DNA from: Lachnospiraceae bacterium
Lineage (GTDB): Bacteria > Bacillota > Clostridia > Lachnospirales > Lachnospiraceae
NCBI GenBank assembly: GCA_017387565.1
Contig: JAFOEY010000032.1
Location: 124,001 to 188,000, forward strand
Direction of reading: 5' to 3'
Length of the DNA: 64,000 bases
Shown here: positions 8,542 through 17,369 of the stretch, piece by piece
Layout: each line of letters opens with the position of its first letter
Numbering within the stretch: the first letter of the stretch is position 1
Made by a program: the position numbers and the translations under genes
Notes under the pieces: model-generated
Database searches by the model: none
What the model was told of the DNA's origin: nothing
Seen by the model: the letters and a program-made list of their open reading frames with translations, nothing else

Positions 8542-9975
8542 ATGGCAAAACAATATGAAACAGTCATCGGTTTGGAAGTTCATGTAGAGCTTGCGACGAA
8601 AACCAAAATTTTCTGTGGATGTTCTACTGCGTTTGGCGGAGAACCCAACAGCCACACATGTCCGGTTTGTACCGGTATGCCCGGATCCTTGCCGGTATTA
8701 AATAAACAGGTTTTGGAATATGCCATTGCAGTAGGACTGGCAACGAACTGCGATATTACCAGAAACGGCAAATTTGACCGTAAAAATTATTTTTATCCCG
8801 ACAATCCGCAAAACTATCAGATCAGTCAGTTATATCTGCCAATCTGCCGCAACGGATATGTAGAGATTGAGACAGAAGAAGGCGGGAAAAAGAAAGTCGG
8901 TATTCATGAGATTCACATGGAAGAGGATGCCGGAAAGCTGATCCATGATGAATGGGAAGATGCTACGTTAGTTGATTACAACCGTTCCGGTGTGCCGTTA
9001 ATTGAAATTGTTTCCGAGCCTGACATGCGAAGTGCTGATGAGGTTATTGCATATCTGGAAAAGCTCAGATTGTTAATTCAGTATCTTGGTGCATCCGATT
9101 GTAAGTTGCAGGAAGGTTCCATGAGAGCTGATGTGAATTTGTCTGTCCGTGAGGTTGGGGCAAGTGAATTTGGAACCCGTACCGAGATGAAAAACTTAAA
9201 CTCTTTCAAAGCCATAGCACGTGCCATTGAAGGAGAAAAAGCAAGACAGATTGACTTGATTGAATCTGGCGAAAAAGTAGTTCAAGAAACTCGTCGCTGG
9301 GATGATGCCAAAGAGACATCTTATGCAATGCGTAGTAAAGAAGATGCGCAGGATTACCGCTATTTCCCGGACCCAGATCTGGTTCCGGTTGTTGTAAGCG
9401 AAGAAATGATTGAAAAAATCCGTGAAAAACAGCCGGAGTTCCGCACGGAAAAAATGGCCCGTTATAAAGAAGAATTTGATATTCCGGACTATGATATTGA
9501 TATTATTACCAATACTAAGAGAATGGCGGATTTATTTGAAGAAACCGTTGCACTCGGTGCTCAGCCCAAAAAAGTTTCCAACTGGCTTATGGGTGAGACC
9601 ATGCGTCTGTTAAAAGAACAGAGTATGGATCCGGAGGATATTCGTTTTTCACCTGCTCATCTTGCGGCATTAATTGCGATGGTTGATAAAAAAGAAATCA
9701 ATTCATCCGTTGCAAAAGAGGTATTTGAAACGATGTTTTCTGAGGACATTGATCCGGTGCAATATGTAGATGAAAAAGGATTAAAAACGGTCAACGATGA
9801 AGGCGCATTGAGAAAGACCATCGAAGAAGTTGTGGCAAATAATCCCCAGGCTGTTGAGGATTATCACAATGGAAAAGAAAAGGCCATCGGTGCACTGGTT
9901 GGTCAGACCATGAAAGCCATGAAAGGCAAAGCAGATCCTACGATGGTAAATCAAATTCTGAAGGAAATCCTTTGA
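8542..9975 (+). CDS. gatB: Asp/Glu-tRNA amidotransferase subunit B
   Basis: 477 residues. The N-terminal kinase-like domain begins ETVIGLEVHVELATKTKIFCGC; two cysteine pairs (FCGCS and CPVC) form the zinc site, followed by NYFYPDNPQNYQISQ and VDYNRSGVPLIEIVSEPD. The C-terminal YqeY-like tRNA-binding region ends GQTMKAMKGKADPTMVNQIL. GatB phosphorylates the misacylated tRNA and uses the ammonia from GatA. The start directly abuts the gatA stop, with GGAGGG inside the gatA end as its ribosome site. Confidence 0.97.
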   Translation: MAKQYETVIGLEVHVELATKTKIFCGCSTAFGGEPNSHTCPVCTGMPGSLPVLNKQVLEYAIAVGLATNCDITRNGKFDRKNYFYPDNPQNYQISQLYLPICRNGYVEIETEEGGKKKVGIHEIHMEEDAGKLIHDEWEDATLVDYNRSGVPLIEIVSEPDMRSADEVIAYLEKLRLLIQYLGASDCKLQEGSMRADVNLSVREVGASEFGTRTEMKNLNSFKAIARAIEGEKARQIDLIESGEKVVQETRRWDDAKETSYAMRSKEDAQDYRYFPDPDLVPVVVSEEMIEKIREKQPEFRTEKMARYKEEFDIPDYDIDIITNTKRMADLFEETVALGAQPKKVSNWLMGETMRLLKEQSMDPEDIRFSPAHLAALIAMVDKKEINSSVAKEVFETMFSEDIDPVQYVDEKGLKTVNDEGALRKTIEEVVANNPQAVEDYHNGKEKAIGALVGQTMKAMKGKADPTMVNQILKEIL

Positions 9976-10121
9976 TTGAAATTACACATAGAAGGGTTTA
10001 TGGATATAAACTTTTCTGCCTGATAAATTGTAAAAATGGATAGACAATTTTGAATTTTATTTTAGTTTTTTCAAAAAATTATTTTAGTTTTTCAAAAAAA
10101 GGTTTCCATTCCGGAAAATAT

Positions 10122-10177
10122 GTAATATAATACAAAAGAATTTTGGGGTGCTTGCAATCATGTAAGCACTCTTTTTA
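10122..10177 (+). promoter_or_regulatory. TATAAT box followed at once by a hairpin and T-run
   Basis: A good -10 box (TATAAT within GTAATATAATAC, about 10125-10130) is followed about 18 bases later by GTGCTTGCA-N4-TGTAAGCAC and TCTTTTT (10148-10176). Either the hairpin is a late gatCAB terminator with a chance -10 box in front, or a transcript of only about 40 bases is made. No convincing -35 is seen. Confidence 0.45.
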
Positions 10178-10220
10178 AATTAGATGCTACATCAAAATAA
10201 GAGTCCATACAAAAAAGGTA

Positions 10221-10433
10221 GGAATGAATTGTGTTTTCGGGATATTTAGCGGAGATGATTAGTATATCTTAATATTCTGTAAAACAATCAGCACTACGCG
10301 ACACGGATGTCGCGTAAGGTGCATCCGGATAGGATGTCCGATATGCACCGTGTGCGTCCGGGGATTATAACCTTCCCAGAATATTTAGATATACTTATCA
10401 TCGCAGATATATCCCGAAAACACGATTCATTCC
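10221..10433 (+). repeat. Family B structured element, copy 1
   Basis: Outer arms of 25 bases (10221-10245 against 10409-10433) are complementary with one mismatch. Inside them AGTATATCTTAATATTC faces GAATATTTAGATATACT. Two hairpins sit in the core: CGCGAC/GTCGCG (10298-10315) and GGTGCAT/ATGCACC (10318-10349). The conserved string GTGTGCGTCCGG follows the second. It shares its layout with 30745-30969 (reverse) and 31183-31410. It lies upstream of the SGNH esterase gene; with the preceding hairpin it accounts for most of the 508-base gap after gatB. Confidence 0.85.
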
Positions 10434-10483
10434 GCCCCCCTCTATCCCCCTCCGGCACCGACCGGAAACAGAAAGTGATATTT

Positions 10484-11755
10484 ATGAGAATACGTCGTGG
10501 AAGAAGAAAAAAAGTAAATATTGGAATTATTGAAATTATGTGTATTATTGTTTCCATACTTCTTTTGACTTTACTTGTTGCTTATATTGTAACAAGTCGC
10601 ATGGACCGCAAAAAAGAAGCGGCAATGCATCAGGAAGAAGTGGTGGGAGAAATCCGGAATTCGGAGGATCAGAATATTTTTTCCGGTGAAATTTATTCTC
10701 CCGGTCATTTTGCCAATAACCGGGAAACGGTAGATTATCAGGAACTGGTTGAGGAGAATGCCTCCTATATTCAGGATTTATTAAAAGATTTTCATGTGTC
10801 AAGTTCGGATTACCTTGTGACGGATAAAAAATTTACCCTGTCGGGAAGATGGTTTCAAACGATTATCAATGGAGAAGCCTGCTATAATACGGTTACCCAG
10901 GGAGCAATGGTCTATTTCCAGATTCGGGGAACCGATAGTTTTGATATCAAATTTGTGGACAGGACGATGCTGGAAACTCCTTATTTTGCGTATATTATTG
11001 ATGATGGAGAGCCTAAGCGACAGACTGTTTCGGAGAATCATGTGGACTTGCCGGATACCGGAGAACACAATGTAACACTCGTCATGGATGGAATGTCGGA
11101 ACGTGAGTTTAAATGGTATGAGGAAATTGGATTTGCTTTTTCCGATATTGACTGTCACGATGGAGAAATGAATGGCTTTATCCCAAAACAGAAAAGAATC
11201 TTATTTGTTGGGGACAGTATTGTGGAAGGTTGTATGACATTAGGAAATGAAGCGGTAAGTGAGTATAACAGTGCCACACATTCCGTACCCTGGTATACGG
11301 CCCGTGCTTTGTATGCGGAACCTTATTTTATAGGTTATGGTTCTTCGGGCATAGCAACGGGAGGGTCATTTAATACAACTTCCAATTCTTTGGATTATCT
11401 GTCTGAGAAACGCCATATTTCAGCAGAGGACTATCCAAAATGTGATTTAATTGTTCTTAATACAGGAACAAATGATTATGAGACCAAAGATGCAGAATTT
11501 ACAAAAGGATATGATGAGTTATTAAATAAACTGCATGAGCATTATCCGGATGTGGCAGTTGTCTGTGTAGTGCCTTTTACACAGACGCATGCAAAGCAGA
11601 TCAGAGAGGTTGCCGGAAGATATGAGTGGGCGTATCTTGTGGAAACTGCGGGAGTTTATTTTGACACCTATGATGGAATTCATCCAAGTGATGAGGGTGC
11701 CAGAAAAGTTGCAGGGCTTTTGGTTGATTTTATTACTAAAAATGGTGTATTCTAG
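10484..11755 (+). CDS. Membrane-anchored SGNH (GDSL) esterase, CE2-like
   Basis: 423 residues. A basic N-terminus and one membrane helix at about residues 12-36 (IGIIEIMCIIVSILLLTLLVAYIV) put the rest outside the cell. A beta-rich domain (about 80-230) precedes the SGNH hydrolase domain: GDSIVEG with nucleophile Ser245, GYGSSGIATGG, NTGTNDYE, and DGIHPSD with Asp397 and His400. This two-domain layout resembles carbohydrate esterase family 2 deacetylases, so it may remove acetyl groups from polysaccharides. ATG 10484 is chosen because an in-frame extension to 10307 would run through the family B repeat; the ribosome site (AAAGTGA) is weak. Confidence 0.82.
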   Translation: MRIRRGRRKKVNIGIIEIMCIIVSILLLTLLVAYIVTSRMDRKKEAAMHQEEVVGEIRNSEDQNIFSGEIYSPGHFANNRETVDYQELVEENASYIQDLLKDFHVSSSDYLVTDKKFTLSGRWFQTIINGEACYNTVTQGAMVYFQIRGTDSFDIKFVDRTMLETPYFAYIIDDGEPKRQTVSENHVDLPDTGEHNVTLVMDGMSEREFKWYEEIGFAFSDIDCHDGEMNGFIPKQKRILFVGDSIVEGCMTLGNEAVSEYNSATHSVPWYTARALYAEPYFIGYGSSGIATGGSFNTTSNSLDYLSEKRHISAEDYPKCDLIVLNTGTNDYETKDAEFTKGYDELLNKLHEHYPDVAVVCVVPFTQTHAKQIREVAGRYEWAYLVETAGVYFDTYDGIHPSDEGARKVAGLLVDFITKNGVF

Positions 11756-11795
11756 AGGTGGAAAAGGGTGAATTTTGCAAAGAGGAAGTGATTTT

Positions 11796-12149
11796 ATGAC
11801 ATATGAAGAAGTTGTAGATAAAGTACGATCTGTATATGAAAATGCTGATGCAAGAGATATTTTTGAACATATTGCGGTTCAAATAAATATTGTGGGAGAG
11901 GGAAGCGGTGCTTTTTATCTGGAAGTTGCACAACGAAACATCTGTGTAGAGCCTTATGATTATCATGACAGAGACGGCTTAATTACAGCATCCGCACAGA
12001 CACTTTGTGATATAGCTGATCAGAATATCTCTTTTTTGGATGCATATGAGCAAGGGGCATTAAAATATGAAGGTAATATGGAAAAATTACATATTCTAGC
12101 TAAAATCAGATTGCCCGAAAAGAAAAAAGGTAAAAACAAAAAGGTATAA
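11796..12149 (+). CDS. SCP2-like sterol-carrier domain protein
   Basis: 117 residues, one small alpha/beta domain of the SCP2 lipid-binding fold: an N-terminal helix (YEEVVDKVRSVYENADA), strands INIVGEGSGAFYLEVAQ, the central EPYDYHDRDGLITASAQTL turn and the ending FLDAYEQGALKYEGNMEKLHIL, followed by a Lys-rich tail. Related domains bind hydrophobic ligands in the cytoplasm; the ligand here is unknown. AGAGGAAG precedes ATG 11796. It lies 40 bases after the SGNH gene and probably shares its transcript, which ends at the terminator 12181-12210. Confidence 0.75.
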   Translation: MTYEEVVDKVRSVYENADARDIFEHIAVQINIVGEGSGAFYLEVAQRNICVEPYDYHDRDGLITASAQTLCDIADQNISFLDAYEQGALKYEGNMEKLHILAKIRLPEKKKGKNKKV

Positions 12150-12180
12150 TCATTGTTAAAAATGCACGGAAAAAAGTACG

Positions 12181-12210
12181 AAAAAAGCCGTTTTATACGG
12201 CTTTTTTTAT
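12181..12210 (+). terminator. Intrinsic terminator after the SCP2-like gene
   Basis: AAAAAAGCCGT pairs with ACGGCTTTTTTT around a short TTTAT loop. The A and T tracts could serve both directions. Confidence 0.9.
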
Positions 12211-12278
12211 TGACGTAAATGGTATCTTGAATTAAAATAAGATTACTTACACTTAGGCAAAAGGAAAGGTGAACGTTT

Positions 12279-12533
12279 ATGCAGGTTGGAGGAATCGGCG
12301 CATATTCATATCAGCCGTATATTTACAACACAAATACATTGAGTGCCCGCAGTATGGACAGAGTTGAGGCTATTGACAGTGATTTGATATCTGCAAAGAC
12401 TGATTTTTCGTCGCTTTCAGAGGAAGTTTTAAATACGAATCCTCTCAAAAAAGGGGAAACGTCTGATTTTGCCGGTATTTTTGCTTCTCAGATGCAGATG
12501 AGCCGCATGAATATGGCACGTATTTTTGGTTAA
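12279..12533 (+). CDS. Small uncharacterised protein
   Basis: 84 residues, no signal peptide and no membrane helix. It starts MQVGGIGAYSYQPYIYNTNTLSA, is rich in Ser, Asn and Tyr, and ends with a Met-rich helix (FASQMQMSRMNMARIFG). A clear AAAGGAAAGG precedes the ATG by about 9 bases. I do not recognise a domain. The next gene starts 28 bases downstream, so it may be co-transcribed with that gene and guaB. Confidence 0.7.
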   Translation: MQVGGIGAYSYQPYIYNTNTLSARSMDRVEAIDSDLISAKTDFSSLSEEVLNTNPLKKGETSDFAGIFASQMQMSRMNMARIFG

Positions 12534-12561
12534 ACATTGCTTAAGGAAAGGACACGTTAAA

Positions 12562-13056
12562 ATGAACGATACGTATATTGAATTTCTGGTTAAAAAACCG
12601 GATTCCAAAACAGCAACATTACTTCATATTCTTATGATAGGAGTAGGAGCTGTTTTATTTTTAGTCGGTTTTTTTATAGATATGAGACTGCTTTTACCGG
12701 GAATTATCCTGCTGATTGGCTCTATCATTCCAAATTTGTTTACAAATATCGAATATGAATATCTTTTGCTGGAAAAAGAGCTTACTGTTGACAGAATCAG
12801 AAAGCAGGAAAAAAGAAAAACAGTTGCCAATTACAAATTGGATTCCATGGTTGTCATGGCACCAAAGGGTTCAGAGCATCTGAGCAGATATGCGCAGTTA
12901 AAAGCAATTGATTATTCTTCCGGTACGCAAGAAGGACAACCTTTTGAAATTGTCGTTGACGGGAAAGGTGGAAAGGTACGTATTATTATCGATACCTCAA
13001 AAGAATTGATTGATGCAATTCGCAAGCTACATCCCCGAGACGTTTTTTTACAATAA
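12562..13056 (+). CDS. Uncharacterised two-helix membrane protein
   Basis: 164 residues. After MNDTYIEFLVKKPDSKTATLL come two adjacent membrane helices (about residues 17-38 and 42-60, with the turn DMRLL), then a soluble C-terminal domain containing ELTVDRIRKQEKRKTVANYKLD. This layout resembles a PH-like domain anchored by a hairpin of helices. I think it belongs to a Lachnospiraceae DUF family (possibly DUF6106), from memory only. ATG 12562 follows AAGGAAAGG; an upstream in-frame start at 12526 overlaps the preceding gene. guaB begins 25 bases after its stop. Confidence 0.7.
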   Translation: MNDTYIEFLVKKPDSKTATLLHILMIGVGAVLFLVGFFIDMRLLLPGIILLIGSIIPNLFTNIEYEYLLLEKELTVDRIRKQEKRKTVANYKLDSMVVMAPKGSEHLSRYAQLKAIDYSSGTQEGQPFEIVVDGKGGKVRIIIDTSKELIDAIRKLHPRDVFLQ

Positions 13057-13060
13057 ATAA

Positions 13061-14536
<1,476 letters not shown>

Positions 14537-14720
14537 TACAATGGTTTTAAATTAACTACACCATATTACCTGACTATTTTTCCGATGCCATATGAGAAAA
14601 TATTCTTCGTAAAAGGTATAGTAATATGGAAATCATTGCACCAGGTGGTCGTAAAGCGGCAGAAAATATGTCGTGACAAATAATCCGATTTTAAGAATTG
14701 TCAATCAGGGAAAGTATTAT

Positions 14721-17369
14721 ATGCAGCAATTATTCAACAAAGCAGAACTTCAGAAGGTGCAGAATCATTTCTGCACCTTATCCCGTTTATTCGCCTATTG
14801 TGTCGATAAAGACGGACAAAAGCTGACAGATATGTCAGGAGATGAGAAGGGTTTAGCTTATATTCAAAACTATATAACGGAAGAAGACTTTTACCAGGTG
14901 TATAAATGCATTGCAGACAGTACACTGGAAGATATTATTGTTGAATCTACACGGTATCAGAATGTAAAACTGGCTGCTGTGGCGGTGACAGATGAAGGCA
15001 TCCGGACTAATTGCTGGCTGATCTGCTGTATTTTAAAAGATGTGGAAGGCGACTCAATTCTGGATATTCCGGTAGAGGGAATTACACTTGATGAATTGTA
15101 TCACGCGCTGGATATCTTAGCTACTGTGGAAAGGAAGCTTATACAGAACGAGAAAGAAGTTCAGGCTGCAAGGTCCGAGAGTAGAAAGAGTAAATATTCC
15201 GAGACAGAGATGAGTTCGGCACTTAAAAGGACAGAGGCAATGACCGGTGTTGTCCAGTATCTGGAAGGAACTGAAAGCTTTGAGGAGACAACAAGGCAGA
15301 TACTAAAAATTGTTGGAGAATATCTGGATGTGACTGCTGCGCGTCTGTTTCAGATTACCAGAGATGAAGAACATGTAGATCTGATTTCTTTTTATCAGGC
15401 ACCTAATATTTCCCGTCTGAACGGACATAAGGTAAAGGGAATTGAGAGAGGGGCTCTCTTGGGAGAAGATAAACCGCTTATCTTGTCGGCAAATACTCTG
15501 GCATCGGCTACAATGCATGCAGAGATGCTTCGTTTTCATATCAAAGCAGTTGTAGCAATACCTATATATGTCAATAAGAAGCCGGCATTATATTTTTGCG
15601 TGACTGAGCATGAAAAAAATCGTGTCTGGCGCAAGGATGATATCAAGTTTATCAGTGATGTGGCTAAAGTATTACAAAGTTTGCTGGATAAGCGGATTCA
15701 AAAAAATTCTCTGGTCGGTTCTTATGCATCACTACAGGAAATATTGGATAATGTCGGTACATGTATTTATGTTAAAGATTTACAGACCGGTAAAGTTTTA
15801 TTTGCGAATAAACTGTTTAAACAGGTTTTTGCGACTGAAATAAAAGAAAATCAGATTGAAGACTTTTTGGCTTTGGCTCAACCGGTTGGGTTAAAAGATG
15901 GATATTATGAAATATGGCATAGCGAAAAAGAACGTTGGTATGATCTTTATCATGTGTTGATTAACTGGGTTGATTCAAGAAAGGTACATCTATATGCTCT
16001 TTATGATATTACCGATAAAAAATTGTATCAAAAGAAAATTGAGCAACAGGCTTATACAGATTTCCTGACCGGATTATACAACCGCATGTGTTGTGAACGT
16101 GATTTGGCCAGATTTATTGATCAGGCAAATCAGAACGGACAAAAGGGTGCTTTATTATATTTGGACTTAGATGATTTTAAACATATCAACGATGGTCTTG
16201 GTCACCAGTATGGAGATGTTTTGTTACAGTCCATATCTCACGGCCTGATGGAAATCGAAGGTGTAAAAGAGACCTGCTATCGCATGGGCGGAGATGAGTT
16301 TGTTATTATAGTTCCTCCCAAAAATTATTGGCAATGTGAAAAAATTGTAGAAGAAATCAGGAAAATTTTCAGCAAGCCATGGTTTTTGAAAGACGCTGAA
16401 TATTATTGCACCATGAGTATGGGGATTTGTACTTATCCGGATGATGGCGATAATGTGGCAGATCTGATTAAAAAAGCAGATATTGCGATGTATGAAGCAA
16501 AGACAAGCGGCAAAAACCGTATTGCAAAGTTTAATGACAATATTTCTTCTGTTTCCAGCAGGCGTCTGGATATGGAAAAAAATATGCGTGATGCAACGGT
16601 TAATTCCTGCTCAGAGTTTGCGGTTTATTTTCAACCGATTATTGATGTGTTAAAAGAGGATAATCCGTGTGTTGGTGCAGAAGCATTGGTACGTTGGAAT
16701 TCGGTTGCACTTGGATTTATTTCACCGGCCGATTTTATACCGCTTGCCGAGTATCTTGGATTGATTACTCCGATAGGCACCTATGTGTTAAGGGAAGCAT
16801 GTTATGCATGTAAAAAGTGGAATGATAGCGGCTATCCCGAATATAAAGTAAATGTCAATCTTTCTGTAGTCCAGCTGTTACAAAATGATATTGTGGATGT
16901 TGTAAGCCGGGCATTATCGGATAGTGGTCTGAAACCACAGAATCTGACTTTGGAAGTGACGGAAAGTCTTGCAATCAATGATATGGAACGGATGCAGAAA
17001 ATCTTAAATTCTATTCGTGCTCTTGGAGTACGGATTGCATTGGATGATTTCGGTACCGGATACTCATCTTTAAAACACATACGGGAAATACCGCTTGATG
17101 TTATTAAAGTTGATCAGACCTTTGTAAAAGATCTTACGAAAGATGAGTATTCGCAATCTTTTATAAAAATGGTTGCAGAGTTAGCGGCAGCTATCGATGT
17201 AAACGTTTGTATTGAGGGCGTAGAGACAAAAGAACAATTTGAAGTTTTGGAAGGAATGAAAGTACAGATGGTACAAGGCTATTTATTTGATAAGCCTTTA
17301 CCAAGGGATGCTTTTGAGGAAAAGTATGTTAAATCAGGAAAACCCCTCAATTCATCAAGACAGGATTGA
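14721..17369 (+). CDS. PocR-GAF-PAS-GGDEF-EAL c-di-GMP signalling protein
   Basis: About 882 residues from ATG 14721; an in-frame GTG at 14673 is a longer alternative. The order is a PocR-like ligand domain (about 1-120), a GAF domain (about 180-320), a PAS-like domain (about 335-425), GGDEF, then EAL. GGDEF is intact (MGGDEFVII, residue 523), so it may make c-di-GMP, but the usual upstream RxxD inhibitory site is absent (GVKETCYRM). The EAL domain has EALVRW (Glu654), LEVTES, DDFGTGYSS, IKVDQTF and IEGVET, all expected for an active phosphodiesterase. No membrane helix is visible, so it is a cytoplasmic sensor. The end overlaps the next gene by 44 bases. Confidence 0.9.
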   Translation: MQQLFNKAELQKVQNHFCTLSRLFAYCVDKDGQKLTDMSGDEKGLAYIQNYITEEDFYQVYKCIADSTLEDIIVESTRYQNVKLAAVAVTDEGIRTNCWLICCILKDVEGDSILDIPVEGITLDELYHALDILATVERKLIQNEKEVQAARSESRKSKYSETEMSSALKRTEAMTGVVQYLEGTESFEETTRQILKIVGEYLDVTAARLFQITRDEEHVDLISFYQAPNISRLNGHKVKGIERGALLGEDKPLILSANTLASATMHAEMLRFHIKAVVAIPIYVNKKPALYFCVTEHEKNRVWRKDDIKFISDVAKVLQSLLDKRIQKNSLVGSYASLQEILDNVGTCIYVKDLQTGKVLFANKLFKQVFATEIKENQIEDFLALAQPVGLKDGYYEIWHSEKERWYDLYHVLINWVDSRKVHLYALYDITDKKLYQKKIEQQAYTDFLTGLYNRMCCERDLARFIDQANQNGQKGALLYLDLDDFKHINDGLGHQYGDVLLQSISHGLMEIEGVKETCYRMGGDEFVIIVPPKNYWQCEKIVEEIRKIFSKPWFLKDAEYYCTMSMGICTYPDDGDNVADLIKKADIAMYEAKTSGKNRIAKFNDNISSVSSRRLDMEKNMRDATVNSCSEFAVYFQPIIDVLKEDNPCVGAEALVRWNSVALGFISPADFIPLAEYLGLITPIGTYVLREACYACKKWNDSGYPEYKVNVNLSVVQLLQNDIVDVVSRALSDSGLKPQNLTLEVTESLAINDMERMQKILNSIRALGVRIALDDFGTGYSSLKHIREIPLDVIKVDQTFVKDLTKDEYSQSFIKMVAELAAAIDVNVCIEGVETKEQFEVLEGMKVQMVQGYLFDKPLPRDAFEEKYVKSGKPLNSSRQD

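Noticed and set aside
10307..10483. N-terminal extension of the SGNH esterase frame through the family B repeat
   Set aside because: The extra 59 residues are encoded by the structured repeat, are not membrane- or domain-like, and the signal-anchor helix fits a start at 10484.
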